NCBI RefSeq assembly: GCF_003054265.1
Contig: NZ_QBKT01000009.1
Coordinates: 115,003-179,002 of the forward strand
Source: Kordia periserrulae
GTDB lineage: Bacteria > Bacteroidota > Bacteroidia > Flavobacteriales > Flavobacteriaceae
Reading direction: 5' to 3'
DNA: 64,000 nucleotides
Part shown: positions 37,069 through 45,285 of the stretch, piece after piece
Layout: each line of letters starts with the position of its first letter
Position numbering within the stretch: the stretch's first letter is position 1
Notes under the pieces: generated by a model
Database searches by the model: none
What the model saw: only the letters and a program-made list of their open reading frames with translations
Told to the model about the DNA's origin: nothing
Translations under genes and position numbers: made by a program

Positions 37069-37517
37069 GATTAATTAAATTAGACGATGCCTCTCCAGCA
37101 ATTGTAGAGAGAATTTTTAAAGAAGAATCATTAGAAGTTAGTGCTGAAGTTCACTTTGATAATGTAACTAAAGAAATATCTAGAATCACACTATACCAGA
37201 GTAAACATTACGTAAAATATAAATTTTTGCATAGCAATTTATGCGTTAAAAAATTTACAGATGTAGGAATCAATAATTTATCTATTTTAGAAATTCATTA
37301 TTTATTTGATTCATCTATTAATGTTCCTGTTGAAAAAGATGATTTTCAAGTTGAAATTCCAAACAAAATCAATTTGAAAAGAGGCGATGTAATCGGGGTA
37401 GAAATCAAAGAGTATAAAAAAAATGGAACAGGTACTGTGCTACCAGATACATGTAATTTTAATTTGATAAATCCTACACCTGAAACCAAAAACGGAGCAA
37501 TCATAGTAAGTATATGA
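37065..37517 (+). CDS. Unknown protein of the trypsin/histidine-kinase cassette
   Basis: A 150-residue soluble protein, mainly beta-strand by appearance, with no recognised family. It begins inside the stop codon of the trypsin-like gene (4-bp ATGA overlap) and ends one base before the histidine kinase start, so translation of the three is coupled. The coupling suggests a partner or inhibitor of the protease, but nothing in the sequence proves it. AT-rich like its neighbours. Confidence 0.7.
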   Translation: MRLIKLDDASPAIVERIFKEESLEVSAEVHFDNVTKEISRITLYQSKHYVKYKFLHSNLCVKKFTDVGINNLSILEIHYLFDSSINVPVEKDDFQVEIPNKINLKRGDVIGVEIKEYKKNGTGTVLPDTCNFNLINPTPETKNGAIIVSI

Positions 37518-37518
37518 T

Positions 37519-39261
37519 ATGAAACTACTTTTACATACAAAAAAACTTATTTTACCAGCACTTTTGTTAGTTGCTGGTTTTTGCGTTTCTCAGAATTCAC
37601 TGTTAGACTCTTTGTCAGATAACTTTAATAAATTTTCTGTAGAAGAATCTAGACAATTATTAAAAAAAATTGACACAACTGAACTAGAGTCTTATGATAA
37701 AGCTTTATGGTATTTCTATTCAGGATTGAATTACCGAAAAAATGACCAACATGATTTGGGATTTAATGATTTATTGATAGCAGAAAAAAAGTTTTCTTCT
37801 CTTGACAGTTTAAAAGAGGCAGCAGACACTAACTACGAACTTCATATTTTATTAAGTCATCAAAATGATTTGGAGATAGACTCGAAATCATATTTGAACA
37901 AATATTCTGAGTATGCGAAATCCCAAAAAGACACCTTAAAATTAGCACGTGCATATTCAAGAATTGCATCGGATTATATGAATTCTGATGATTTTTATAA
38001 TTCTAAATTTTATTATGAGAAAACTTTAGAGCAACTTCGACTCATCAAAGACACTTTTCGAATTGCAGCTGTAGAGATGAATGTAGGGACTTTATATTAT
38101 TCAGTTAAAAAAGATGTAGATTCCGCTTTGTATTTTTATGAGAAGACGTTACCTGTTTTTGTTGACAAACAGCATAGTATTCTAATTTCCAATAATTATA
38201 ATAATCAAGCCAAAGCGTATGAATTAAAAGGAGAGCCCAAAAAAGCTGTATTGTTTTTAGAAAAAGCACTTTCTCTTGTTAATGAGTCTAACAAAAAAAC
38301 AAGATTATTATATTATGATAATATTATTAGAAATCTAGAAAAAACTAAAGATTACAAAAAGTTAATTTCATATTACCAAAAATGGAAAACTCTTAATGAT
38401 AGTATAAATGATATCGCTCAAAATATAAATATTGCTGATATTAGTGAAAAATATAAAACTGCTGAGTTAAGAGCAAATCAAGCAAAAACAAACACCTACC
38501 TAACAATCGCACTAGCGCTACTCGCCCTAGTAATAATCTCTGCATACCTACTCCAAAAAAATACCCGAAAAAAACAACTCCTTGCCGAACAAGCCAAAGA
38601 CCTAGAAGCGCAAAAAGTAGAAAACCTATTGCAAGAACAAGAACTCGCGAGTATTGACGCTATGATTGAAGGGCAGGAAAAAGAACGCAAACGCATTGCG
38701 GAAGACTTACACGACGATCTCGGTGCATTGATGGCGACTATCAATCTGCATTTGGAAAATGTAGGTTCTGAAAATAGTCCGAATGCACTTTCTAAAACAA
38801 AATCCTTGTTGGCAGAAGCGTATGACAAAATTCGAAATTTATCGCATGTCAAAAATGCAGGAGTTATTGCGAATGAGGGCTTATTGGTTGCTGTGAAAAA
38901 TATGGCATCAAAAATCAGTAGCGCAAACAAAATTGACATTGAAGTCATAGCGCACGGATTGGAAAACCGATTGGAAAACTCACTCGAATTATCGCTATTT
39001 CGAACCATACAAGAACTGATTACCAATTGCATCAAGCATGCAGAAGCTACTAAAGCAACGATTCAACTCACACAATTTGAAAACAGCTTAAATATCATCG
39101 TAGAAGACAATGGAAAAGGTTTTGATACGCATACTATCAAAGAAAAAGGAATCGGACTCAATAATATAAAAAAACGCATTCAACACTTAGAAGGAACATT
39201 TACTATTGATAGTACTGTTGGGAAAGGAACTACTATAATTCTTGATATTCAAATTAAATAA
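37519..39261 (+). CDS. TPR sensor histidine kinase (HisKA_3 type)
   Basis: A 580-residue protein: signal peptide (ILPALLLVAGFCVSQ), periplasmic TPR-like region (about 50-310), one TM helix (326-345), coiled coil, dimerisation domain with phospho-acceptor His398 in RIAEDLHDDLGA, and HATPase_c (NCIKHAEATK, VEDNGKGFD, GIGLNNIKKRI). It should phosphorylate a NarL-type regulator such as the one at 35342. Base usage changes abruptly at the TM helix: 12 of 60 bases are G/C at 37621-37680 but 26 of 60 at 38701-38760, so the sensor half and kinase half probably have different origins. Confidence 0.9.
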   Translation: MKLLLHTKKLILPALLLVAGFCVSQNSLLDSLSDNFNKFSVEESRQLLKKIDTTELESYDKALWYFYSGLNYRKNDQHDLGFNDLLIAEKKFSSLDSLKEAADTNYELHILLSHQNDLEIDSKSYLNKYSEYAKSQKDTLKLARAYSRIASDYMNSDDFYNSKFYYEKTLEQLRLIKDTFRIAAVEMNVGTLYYSVKKDVDSALYFYEKTLPVFVDKQHSILISNNYNNQAKAYELKGEPKKAVLFLEKALSLVNESNKKTRLLYYDNIIRNLEKTKDYKKLISYYQKWKTLNDSINDIAQNINIADISEKYKTAELRANQAKTNTYLTIALALLALVIISAYLLQKNTRKKQLLAEQAKDLEAQKVENLLQEQELASIDAMIEGQEKERKRIAEDLHDDLGALMATINLHLENVGSENSPNALSKTKSLLAEAYDKIRNLSHVKNAGVIANEGLLVAVKNMASKISSANKIDIEVIAHGLENRLENSLELSLFRTIQELITNCIKHAEATKATIQLTQFENSLNIIVEDNGKGFDTHTIKEKGIGLNNIKKRIQHLEGTFTIDSTVGKGTTIILDIQIK

Positions 39262-39321
39262 ATTGACACACATATGTATTATTTTTTAAATTACATAAGT
39301 CTAACATAAAATCATTTTATT

Positions 39322-39471
39322 ATGAAAAAAAGAAATTTGAAAAGTATCAGTATTAAAAAAACTCCAATCTCTGATTTGCGACAAACAGAAATTAAAGGAG
39401 GACCAGAAGTGAAAACAGGAAATATTTTAGTTGGAGGTGTAGTAGCTCATAAATGTAAAAAAGTAAATTAA
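39322..39471 (+). CDS. GG-leader precursor peptide linked to the protease cassette
   Basis: A 49-residue peptide. The leader MKKRNLKSISIKKTPIS ends at Gly26-Gly27 and matches the leader family seen at 12413, 12830 and 44989. The 22-residue core has only one cysteine, a GG pair and a basic tail (KCKKVN), so it is not an obvious lanthipeptide substrate. It lies 60 bp after the histidine kinase and is followed by a terminator. Being next to two proteases, it might be a signal or substrate of them (inference). Confidence 0.7.
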   Translation: MKKRNLKSISIKKTPISDLRQTEIKGGPEVKTGNILVGGVVAHKCKKVN

Positions 39472-39500
39472 TATTTTTAGTTTTTACAGAAAATTATCAG

Positions 39501-39546
39501 AAAGTTAGAATTGACTATAAAAAAACATAGGTGATTCTAACTTTTT
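39501..39546 (+). terminator. Intrinsic terminator after the 49-residue peptide gene
   Basis: AAAGTTAGAAT at 39501-39511 pairs with ATTCTAACTTT at 39534-39544 and is followed by T residues. Confidence 0.75.
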
Positions 39547-39555
39547 GTGTTAATA

Positions 39556-39672
39556 ATGAACTTATTTGTCAAAAAACACATCAAACACTTGGAGGGAACG
39601 CTGATAATTGATAGCACCATCGGTCGCGAAACTGCCATTGTGGTAGATATTACTTATTTAACGGAATTTTAA
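39556..39672 (+). pseudogene. C-terminal fossil of a histidine kinase gene
   Basis: The 38 codons include KKHIKHLEGTLIIDSTIG and IVVDI, which line up with KKRIQHLEGTFTIDSTVG and IILDI at the end of the intact kinase at 37519-39261. Everything upstream of this HATPase tail is missing. It is the remnant of a second kinase copy or of a kinase broken when the cassette arrived. Confidence 0.8.
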
Positions 39673-39744
39673 AATACCCAAAGATGGGTATAGAATTAGC
39701 TCAAATAATACAATACTTTTATTAAAATCTTAAAATTAATTATT

Positions 39745-40581
39745 ATGAAAGCTTATTCACTACATATTGGTTTAAATTATATCGATCAAAATCATTATAG
39801 TTGGGATGGAAGGCTAAAGGCTTGTGTAAATGATGCAACAGATATGGAATACATTATGAGTTCTTTAGGTTATCAAACAAAAAAATTATTAAACGAAAAT
39901 GCGACTAGAGAAAATGTAACTAAATACATAAAAGAATTGGCAAACAAGTCAAAAACAAATGATATAGTTGTTATCACTTATTCTGGTCATGGAAGTGTAA
40001 AGCCAGATTTTAATTCAGATGAAGATGATGATTTAGATGAGACTTGGTGTTTATACGACGGTGAATTAATTGATGATGAATTAAGGGAATTATGGACACT
40101 TTTTAAAGACAAAACTAGAATAGTCTTTATTTCTGATAGCTGTTTTAGTGGCGATGTGGTAAGAATGCATAATAATCCAACAAATGATTTACAGAGAATC
40201 ACAAATATAAATATTGTAGATAATAAACTAGCTTACAAATCAACACCATGGGAGATTGCACATACGACATATTACAGAAATAAAGAATTCTATGATTTAA
40301 TACTAAATAAAAAACAAATGATTATAGATAAAGATATTAAAGCATCAATAATATCTATATCTGCAAGTTTGAGCAATGAGCCTGCTTATGAAGGTTTTTT
40401 TAACGGGGAATTTACCAATCATCTAAAAAAAGTTTGGAATGGAGGTAAGTTTTCTGGAAATTATCGACAATTCCATCGTTTAATTACAAAATCTATTACA
40501 AGACCACAAACACCTGAAATAAAATATATAGGGCGACCAAACCCTAAATTCTATAAACAATCTCCATTTCAAGTGAAATAG
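39745..40581 (+). CDS. Metacaspase-like caspase-family protease (peptidase C14)
   Basis: A 278-residue cysteine protease. The p20-like fold begins with YSLHIGLNYI; the catalytic dyad is His82 in TYSGHGS and Cys133 in ISDSCFSGD. The acidic stretch SDEDDDLDET and YDGELIDDEL between them are typical of metacaspases, which prefer Arg/Lys at the cut site and are often calcium-dependent. No signal peptide or extra domain is present, so it is a bare cytoplasmic protease. It lies in the same AT-rich stretch as the trypsin-like protease; activation by proteolysis between the two is an attractive but unproven idea. Confidence 0.9.
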   Translation: MKAYSLHIGLNYIDQNHYSWDGRLKACVNDATDMEYIMSSLGYQTKKLLNENATRENVTKYIKELANKSKTNDIVVITYSGHGSVKPDFNSDEDDDLDETWCLYDGELIDDELRELWTLFKDKTRIVFISDSCFSGDVVRMHNNPTNDLQRITNINIVDNKLAYKSTPWEIAHTTYYRNKEFYDLILNKKQMIIDKDIKASIISISASLSNEPAYEGFFNGEFTNHLKKVWNGGKFSGNYRQFHRLITKSITRPQTPEIKYIGRPNPKFYKQSPFQVK

Positions 40582-40651
40582 TTAATGTGAGGCTATTAAC
40601 AAATAGCTTAAAAATAGTACATTTATGTAAATTAACAACAACCAAAACACC

Positions 40652-43270
40652 ATGAAATTATTCTCACTTTTAATTGCCTGTTTTTTTTGTGTAACGATAG
40701 TATATGCTCAAAAAATTCCCGAAAGTACATTCAAAAAACAATTAGAAAACAAACAAAAAGAACTCTACGAAACAGTAGATAAAAAGGAAAAGCTATCAAA
40801 GGAAATAGCAACGCTTGAAAATGAAATCATAGCTGAGAAAGATGAGACTAAGAAGAAAAGCAAGATTGAAAAGAAAGTAGCACTAGAGAAGCAAGAGAAA
40901 GCGACTAAAGAAAAAATTGTAACTCAATGCAACGATTACAGAGAGTATAGAATGTTTTTAAAAAAGCATCAAGATGTTTCGCAGGAATATTTAGATAAAT
41001 TTAAAGTGCGTGTCTGTGATTTTTATACAGATGCTACCGCAGAAAATGAAAAACATGCTGATGGAGTAGAAAAAATACTAAAAGAAAAACAACAGGAAAT
41101 AGCGAAACTTGAACAAGAAATTTTTGCGTCAGATGCTGAAGTAGCAACTGCGAAGAATAACGTAAATACTACGAAGAATCAGATAAAAATAGAAAGTGCT
41201 GAAAATAATCGAGTTGAATTAAAGAAAAAATTAGCTAACGAAGAAAATATATTAGAACGTAAAATTGAAAATAATAAAAAATTAATTTTCAAAATTAACA
41301 GCAAGTGCCAAGACTTCTCCAATTACAAAAAAATGCTAAAAGAAAAATACAATGTTGAAGATATTATTTTAGAAGCATATAAAGTTCCTGCTTGCACGTT
41401 GTATGTTCAAAAATCAGTTGCTTCCGCAGAAGAAACAAACGATGCCAAAAAAGAAATTGAAAAAAGAATCGCATCGATTGACGCTATTGTAGACCTTAAA
41501 AAAGAAATTGAGCAAAAAGTAATTGCGCAAGCTGCCGATGTTAAAAAACTAGAGGTTGAAATTAGTTTGGAAAAAGATGAAGACAAACTTGAAAAGCTAA
41601 AAGAGCAGTTGGAAACTGCTAAAAAAATCAATAGAGAACTTGTTAGAAAAAACGATGAAACTTTAGCGTTGATACAAAGTTCTTGTAAAGAATTTAAAGC
41701 ATATAAAAAGTTTCTCAAAAAAGAAAAAAATATTGATGCCGCTGTCGTTGATGCGTATGCATCTGAAAAATGTGGTTTATACGCAGAAGAGGTAAAAAGG
41801 GATACGAAAAAATTTATCATTGTTGGTGATAACGAACCTATTAAAAAAGAAGACTTACTCAGCAATGAAAATACACAAAAAGTATTAGCAGATGTGTTTA
41901 GTATTGATAGCAAAACCAATTTAGGGACGTTTGAAATTCCAGGAGACAATGAAGTGATTAATTTATACGTTGATAAAGAAGTTGTTGAAAAGACTGACAA
42001 ACTTGAAAATTTTAAAAACACAAAACTCAATAAAGAAGCACCTGATAAATTGATTACGGTGGAAACAGCAAGTGATATTGTAAGTAGTAATTATAAAGAG
42101 GTTCCTAAAAAAGCAATTTTCAAATCGATTCAAATAGAATTGTTAGATGGTGGTATTGTTGATTCGCGACTTATTTTAGAATCGCTCGATGGAAAAATAC
42201 ATTTTTACTTTGAAGGAACCGATCCAGTGAGTTTACTAAACTATTCTCGAAGATCTCCACAAAGAGGTGCGGCTCTCAAATTTTCTCACTATGTAAGTCT
42301 AAATGGAGACAATATTTATAATAATCAAGCATTAGAGGAATTAAGAGTACGATATACGGACGTATTGGATTACCATCCAAATGCTGGAAATAATTATGTG
42401 CCAGATGATGTTTCATATACCTTTCCATCCAAAGAAGATGATGAAGAGAAAACTAAAAAAAGACGCTCATATCAAATCATCAATAACAGTCATTTACAAA
42501 ATGTATTAGATATTCGTACGTACACAGATTTCATTGGATTGTTCGGTGATGAAGCAAATGGATTATTTCAGATAGAAGGAAAAGCTGATTTTTTTATTCA
42601 TCCGTTTAACTTTAGTAAAACCTCTATTTACATATTCAAAAAAGTATCTCCTTATGTGCGATATTCTCGTTTGGACAAAGAAGATAATTTTGTAGAAGCA
42701 TTACCATTGCCATTGCCATTGCCAGACTCTCTTAATCTTGACTTATACGAATTTGAAAATAGAAAGCTTTCCATTTTGGAAAAAACTAATTTGGAAATGG
42801 GCTTCAATACGAATTTTTTCCAATTTAGATTTGCCAAAGAAATTCCATTTTGGATATCTCTTTACGTCCCGCTTAGCTATCATGTGACAAATGTAAAAAG
42901 ACAAGTCCCTGAAGAGGAAACAGTCGATTTTGATGCTGACGAACTTATAAATTTTAGAACTTTTGGTGTGGGAATTGGGGCAAGTATTGAATTGAAACGC
43001 TTAAATAATTTTGGACTCAACGTAGGCTTTGAAGTAAAAAAATACTCAAATGTCGGGCAATACGAAAAGAACAATATTATTGAACCTAGCAAATTGGAAA
43101 CAAAAGCTGTAAACGCTGAAATTTTCTACTATCCAAACAATAACAAATCACAATCTGTTTTCTTAAGAATGCGAAGTATTCATGATCTTGGTAGCAGTAA
43201 AGATGCTTTCTTTCAACTGCAATTCGGATATCGCTTTACCTTAGGATTGGGTGCAGTAAAAGCAAAATAA
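40652..43270 (+). CDS. Exported coiled-coil protein with three Cys-x28-Cys repeats and beta-rich C-terminus
   Basis: An 872-residue protein of no recognised family. It has a signal peptide (MKLFSLLIACFFCVTIVYAQ). Residues 21-380 are Lys/Glu-rich coiled coil containing three repeats of exactly 126 residues; each has a pair of cysteines 29 apart: Cys93/122, 219/248 and 345/374, with a C-x-[DE]-[FY]-x-x-Y-[RK] start. Residues about 400-872 are beta-rich and end like an outer-membrane barrel (FFQLQFGYRFTLGLG). It contains an LPLPLPLP stretch from a hexanucleotide repeat. It might span periplasm and outer membrane. Its gene follows the metacaspase by 70 bp. Confidence 0.75.
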   Translation: MKLFSLLIACFFCVTIVYAQKIPESTFKKQLENKQKELYETVDKKEKLSKEIATLENEIIAEKDETKKKSKIEKKVALEKQEKATKEKIVTQCNDYREYRMFLKKHQDVSQEYLDKFKVRVCDFYTDATAENEKHADGVEKILKEKQQEIAKLEQEIFASDAEVATAKNNVNTTKNQIKIESAENNRVELKKKLANEENILERKIENNKKLIFKINSKCQDFSNYKKMLKEKYNVEDIILEAYKVPACTLYVQKSVASAEETNDAKKEIEKRIASIDAIVDLKKEIEQKVIAQAADVKKLEVEISLEKDEDKLEKLKEQLETAKKINRELVRKNDETLALIQSSCKEFKAYKKFLKKEKNIDAAVVDAYASEKCGLYAEEVKRDTKKFIIVGDNEPIKKEDLLSNENTQKVLADVFSIDSKTNLGTFEIPGDNEVINLYVDKEVVEKTDKLENFKNTKLNKEAPDKLITVETASDIVSSNYKEVPKKAIFKSIQIELLDGGIVDSRLILESLDGKIHFYFEGTDPVSLLNYSRRSPQRGAALKFSHYVSLNGDNIYNNQALEELRVRYTDVLDYHPNAGNNYVPDDVSYTFPSKEDDEEKTKKRRSYQIINNSHLQNVLDIRTYTDFIGLFGDEANGLFQIEGKADFFIHPFNFSKTSIYIFKKVSPYVRYSRLDKEDNFVEALPLPLPLPDSLNLDLYEFENRKLSILEKTNLEMGFNTNFFQFRFAKEIPFWISLYVPLSYHVTNVKRQVPEEETVDFDADELINFRTFGVGIGASIELKRLNNFGLNVGFEVKKYSNVGQYEKNNIIEPSKLETKAVNAEIFYYPNNNKSQSVFLRMRSIHDLGSSKDAFFQLQFGYRFTLGLGAVKAK

Positions 43271-43273
43271 AAA

Positions 43274-44893
43274 CTAAACTTCCAACGAAGTAAACGCAAA
43301 AGTAGTCCCGTTGAACAAGCCTTTATCACTAAGTTTTAACGACGGGATTACTAACAATGCCATAAAGGAAAGTGTCATATATGGCGCGCGTAACGTGCTT
43401 CCCATTTGTTTGGCTAATTGGTCCAATTCCGCGTAAGCGGCACCAATTTCCCAACCCGATTTGTCACTCATAATGCCCGCAACAGGCAGCGAAACGACTT
43501 TTTCTACCGAATCCGAAACAGCGCAAATTCCACCTTTGTTAGCAATCAAAAGATTCACAGCTTTGCAAATGGCTTCATCCGAAACGCCCACAGCAATAAT
43601 ATTATGCGAATCGTGTCCCACCGAAGAAGCAATCGCGCCTTCTTTCAATCCGAAATTCTTAATAAACGCCATCGCTGGCGCATCATCTTGATAACGATTG
43701 ACGACCGTCATTTTTAGTATGTCTTTCTCAACGTTTGATACCAAATTGCCATCTTTCACCAAGCTTTTTTCAATCAGCTCGTTAGTTACCAACTCACCAT
43801 CAAGAGCTTCTATAACGCGGATTTCACTTTTCGTGGCTTTGACTTGAAAATCATTCACACGTTTTGGTGAAGTATTAAAATTATTCAGCACTTCAAACGG
43901 CACGCTCTCTATATGCGTCGTTTCCCCAGAAGCAACTCGGAAGCCGTCAATATAGGTTTCCAATACCGAAAAGCTCGTCAAATCTTCCACAATGGCGAAA
44001 TCGGCAGCATCGCCAATTTGTAACTGTCCAACGTCCAAATTGTAATGTTTCACGGGATTTATACAGGCGACTTGCAATACTTTAAACACATCGTTTCCTT
44101 TGGCAACCGCACGCGCGCACAATTCGTTGATATGTCCGACTAGCAAATCATCAGGATGTTTGTCGTCCGAGCAAAACATCATTTCGTTGTAATGTTCATC
44201 CAACAACGGAATCAACGCTTCAAAATTCTTAGCGGCGCTTCCTTCACGAATAATCACTTTCATGCCTTTTTGTAGTTTTTCCAAGGCTTCATCGTAGGTA
44301 AAACATTCATGGTCGGTTGAAATTCCTGCCGCAATATATTTAGAAACGTCATCACCGCGCAAACCTGGCGCATGACCGTCTACAGGTTTGTTAAAATGTT
44401 TCGCCCAAGCGATTTTTTTTAGTACTTCCGCATCGTCAAACAACACACCTGGATAATTCATCATTTCTGCCAAATACTTGATTTCTGGTTTGGCGAGTAA
44501 TTCTTTAATTCCGTCCGAATCAATCACAGCGCCTGCCGATTCAAAACTCGTTGCTGGCACACACGATGGCGCACCAAAATTGAACTTAAACGGTACTTTT
44601 TTACCATTCTCAATCATAAATTCCACACCCGCTTTTCCAAGTACATTCGCAATTTCATGCGGATCGGAAACCGTAGCAACTGTTCCGTGCAAAACCGCCA
44701 AACGTGCAAATTCAGACGGAACCAACATCGAACTTTCAATATGAATATGTGCATCCACAAAGCCAGGAATGATATAGTTTTCTACCGAATGTTCTTTTTT
44801 GACAATCTGCAAAATTCTTCCTGCTTCTACATGAATTTCTCCTTTAAAAATAGTTCGATTAGCGATGTCGACGATGTTTCCTTGTATTTTCAT
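43274..44893 (-). CDS. ade: Adenine deaminase
   Basis: A 539-residue amidohydrolase. The metal-binding HxH is in [11 protein letters not shown], with further ligands in [11 protein letters not shown] and [10 protein letters not shown], and the C-terminal Ade domain contains [10 protein letters not shown]. It converts adenine to hypoxanthine for purine salvage. Length and motifs match bacterial Ade. Its 3' end nearly touches the convergent coiled-coil gene (3-bp gap). Confidence 0.95.
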   Translation of the reverse strand: MKIQGNIVDIANRTIFKGEIHVEAGRILQIVKKEHSVENYIIPGFVDAHIHIESSMLVPSEFARLAVLHGTVATVSDPHEIANVLGKAGVEFMIENGKKVPFKFNFGAPSCVPATSFESAGAVIDSDGIKELLAKPEIKYLAEMMNYPGVLFDDAEVLKKIAWAKHFNKPVDGHAPGLRGDDVSKYIAAGISTDHECFTYDEALEKLQKGMKVIIREGSAAKNFEALIPLLDEHYNEMMFCSDDKHPDDLLVGHINELCARAVAKGNDVFKVLQVACINPVKHYNLDVGQLQIGDAADFAIVEDLTSFSVLETYIDGFRVASGETTHIESVPFEVLNNFNTSPKRVNDFQVKATKSEIRVIEALDGELVTNELIEKSLVKDGNLVSNVEKDILKMTVVNRYQDDAPAMAFIKNFGLKEGAIASSVGHDSHNIIAVGVSDEAICKAVNLLIANKGGICAVSDSVEKVVSLPVAGIMSDKSGWEIGAAYAELDQLAKQMGSTLRAPYMTLSFMALLVIPSLKLSDKGLFNGTTFAFTSLEV

Positions 44894-44988
44894 TTTAGTA
44901 AAATTTTAACGTAAAAACTTACAATAAGAAGTTTTTGCTTACGTTTTAAAAAGTATTAGTGAAAGTAAAACATTAAAACGATTTAATT

Positions 44989-45225
44989 ATGAAAAAAAAG
45001 AATTTAAGTAATTTGAAACTAAGAAAAAATATTATTTCAAAATTGAATGACTCATATAAAGTCATTGGAGGAGAGGAAAAGTCAGAAAGAAGAACTAATT
45101 GTGAGCAATGTCCACAAACAGGAACTTGTGATAACACATGTCCTTGTCTTCCTGAGCCTCAGCCGCAAACTCAGGTACAAACATGCGGTTTGTTTTGTTC
45201 ACTAAATATAGCATGTTATATATAG
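44989..45225 (+). CDS. GG-leader precursor peptide with eight core cysteines
   Basis: A 78-residue peptide. The leader MKKKNLSNLKLRKNIISKLN with Gly27-Gly28 belongs to the same family as the peptides at 12413, 12830 and 39322. The 50-residue core has eight cysteines (NCEQC, TCDNTCPC, QTCGLFCS, ACYI) and a proline/glutamine-rich spacer (PEPQPQTQVQ). It is a stand-alone gene with a strong terminator; no modifying enzyme is adjacent. Such orphan precursors suggest that one distant enzyme set processes several peptides (inference). Confidence 0.78.
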   Translation: MKKKNLSNLKLRKNIISKLNDSYKVIGGEEKSERRTNCEQCPQTGTCDNTCPCLPEPQPQTQVQTCGLFCSLNIACYI

Positions 45226-45240
45226 TTTATAATATAGTAA

Positions 45241-45271
45241 AGGTCTTTCGAATCATCAATTCGAAAGACCT
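45241..45271. terminator. Bidirectional terminator between convergent genes
   Basis: AGGTCTTTCGAAT and ATTCGAAAGACCT form a perfect 13-bp stem with a 5-base loop, placed between the peptide gene and the leftward M49 peptidase gene. The T-tract is weak on the plus strand. Confidence 0.75.
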
Positions 45272-45285
45272 CTACTAAAAAAATA

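Noticed and set aside
38496..39035. 179-codon minus-strand ORF inside the histidine kinase gene
   Set aside because: It is a shadow of the kinase domain, which has full HisKA_3 and HATPase motifs on the plus strand.
41407..42030. 207-codon Ser/Phe-rich minus-strand ORF
   Set aside because: Antisense of Lys/Glu-rich coiled coil gives Phe/Ser/Leu-rich frames; no independent evidence.
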